Assembly (NCBI GenBank): GCA_010672965.1
Contig: JAAHFN010000017.1
Coordinates: 45,709 to 109,708 of the forward strand
Source: Oscillatoria sp. SIO1A7
GTDB taxonomy: Bacteria; Cyanobacteriota; Cyanobacteriia; Cyanobacteriales; Laspinemataceae
Direction of reading: 5' to 3'
Length of the DNA: 64,000 nucleotides
Part shown: piece by piece, positions 63,910 to 64,000 of the stretch
How the letters are laid out: the number at the start of each line of letters is the position of its first letter
How positions within the stretch are numbered: position 1 is the stretch's first letter
The notes under the pieces: generated by a model
What the model saw: only the letters and a program-made list of their open reading frames with translations
The model's database searches: none
What the model was told of the DNA's origin: nothing
Translations under genes and position numbers: made by a program

Positions 63910-64000
63910 ACTAAACCCCACACCCCACACCCCACACCCTAGTTTTTCCCCCTACACCCCACACCCCCCACCCTACACCCCACACCCCCATTATTCCCCC
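63910..64000. repeat. CCCCACA/CCCTACA heptamers to the window end
   Basis: Simple repeat continuing past the window edge. No gene follows. Confidence 0.85.

Noticed and set aside
1..64000. tRNA or rRNA genes
   Set aside because: I saw no cloverleaf-like or rRNA stretch by reading. A tRNAscan or barrnap run would be decisive.

Overview
This window looks like the chromosome of a filamentous, non-marine cyanobacterium (Oscillatoriales- or Nostocales-like). The evidence is chlH (Mg-chelatase H subunit), a Rubisco accumulation factor (Raf1), the HIP1 octamer GCGATCGC throughout, heptanucleotide short tandem repeats (CCCCACA, GCCCAAT, TCAGCGG) in most gaps, and cyanobacteria-typical families (Uma2 nucleases, DUF928, CHASE2 kinases, CHAT-TPR proteins, DUF4351 Rpn-like nucleases). 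No rRNA, tRNA, CRISPR array or intact transposase was recognised.

Layout. 0-5.9 kb: a frameshifted small gene, three tandem 1233-bp copies of an Rpn/PD-(D/E)XK nuclease-like gene, a toxin-antitoxin pair whose toxin has a nonsense codon, and a 147-bp tandem array. 5.9-13 kb: MscS channel, SLC12-like cotransporter and a repeat-rich acidic RTX-like surface protein. 13-15.5 kb: a HepT/MntA pair with a small element at the hepT start, plus Uma2 genes. 16-23 kb: an unrecognised 513-aa protein and chlH, whose 3' end is tandemly duplicated. 23.2-29.7 kb: a 185-bp element with perfect 20-bp ends, a small gene with its own promoter and terminator, and two copies of a roughly 263-nt structured RNA gene with a good sigma70 promoter. 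Interleaved with these is an oxidase-rich group (25.0-34.8 kb): PSD-like decarboxylase, GMC oxidoreductase, multicopper oxidase, LodB-like flavoprotein and LodA-like quinoprotein oxidase. 35.6-39 kb: Uma2 and HicAB genes, several broken. 39-46 kb: housekeeping genes (Dus, YdjM-like, Raf1, a conserved membrane protein, MATE). 47.5-59 kb: a CHAT-TPR protein, two DUF928 proteins, a CHASE2 hybrid kinase and a REC-kinase. 59-64 kb: RuvB, a HEPN-like gene pair, and a helical-repeat lipoprotein.

How they fit together. LodA- and LodB-like genes lie in the family's usual order (oxidase and maturation flavoenzyme) and probably make a secreted or cell-associated H2O2-producing amino-acid oxidase. The multicopper oxidase, GMC enzyme and PSD-like protein nearby could form a wider redox group. 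lodA, the MCO gene and the PSD-like gene show no HIP1 site, unlike their surroundings. CHAT-TPR, DUF928 and the CHASE2 kinase look like one sensing and signalling locus.

The gaps are packed with miniature elements. Three copies of one family carry clear 5-bp target duplications, and one of these sits in a natural empty-site comparison made by the two RNA-gene copies. The same palindromic cores recur inside elements with different terminal repeats, which suggests modular nesting. The best candidates for something undescribed are the duplicated structured RNA gene and this modular repeat system.
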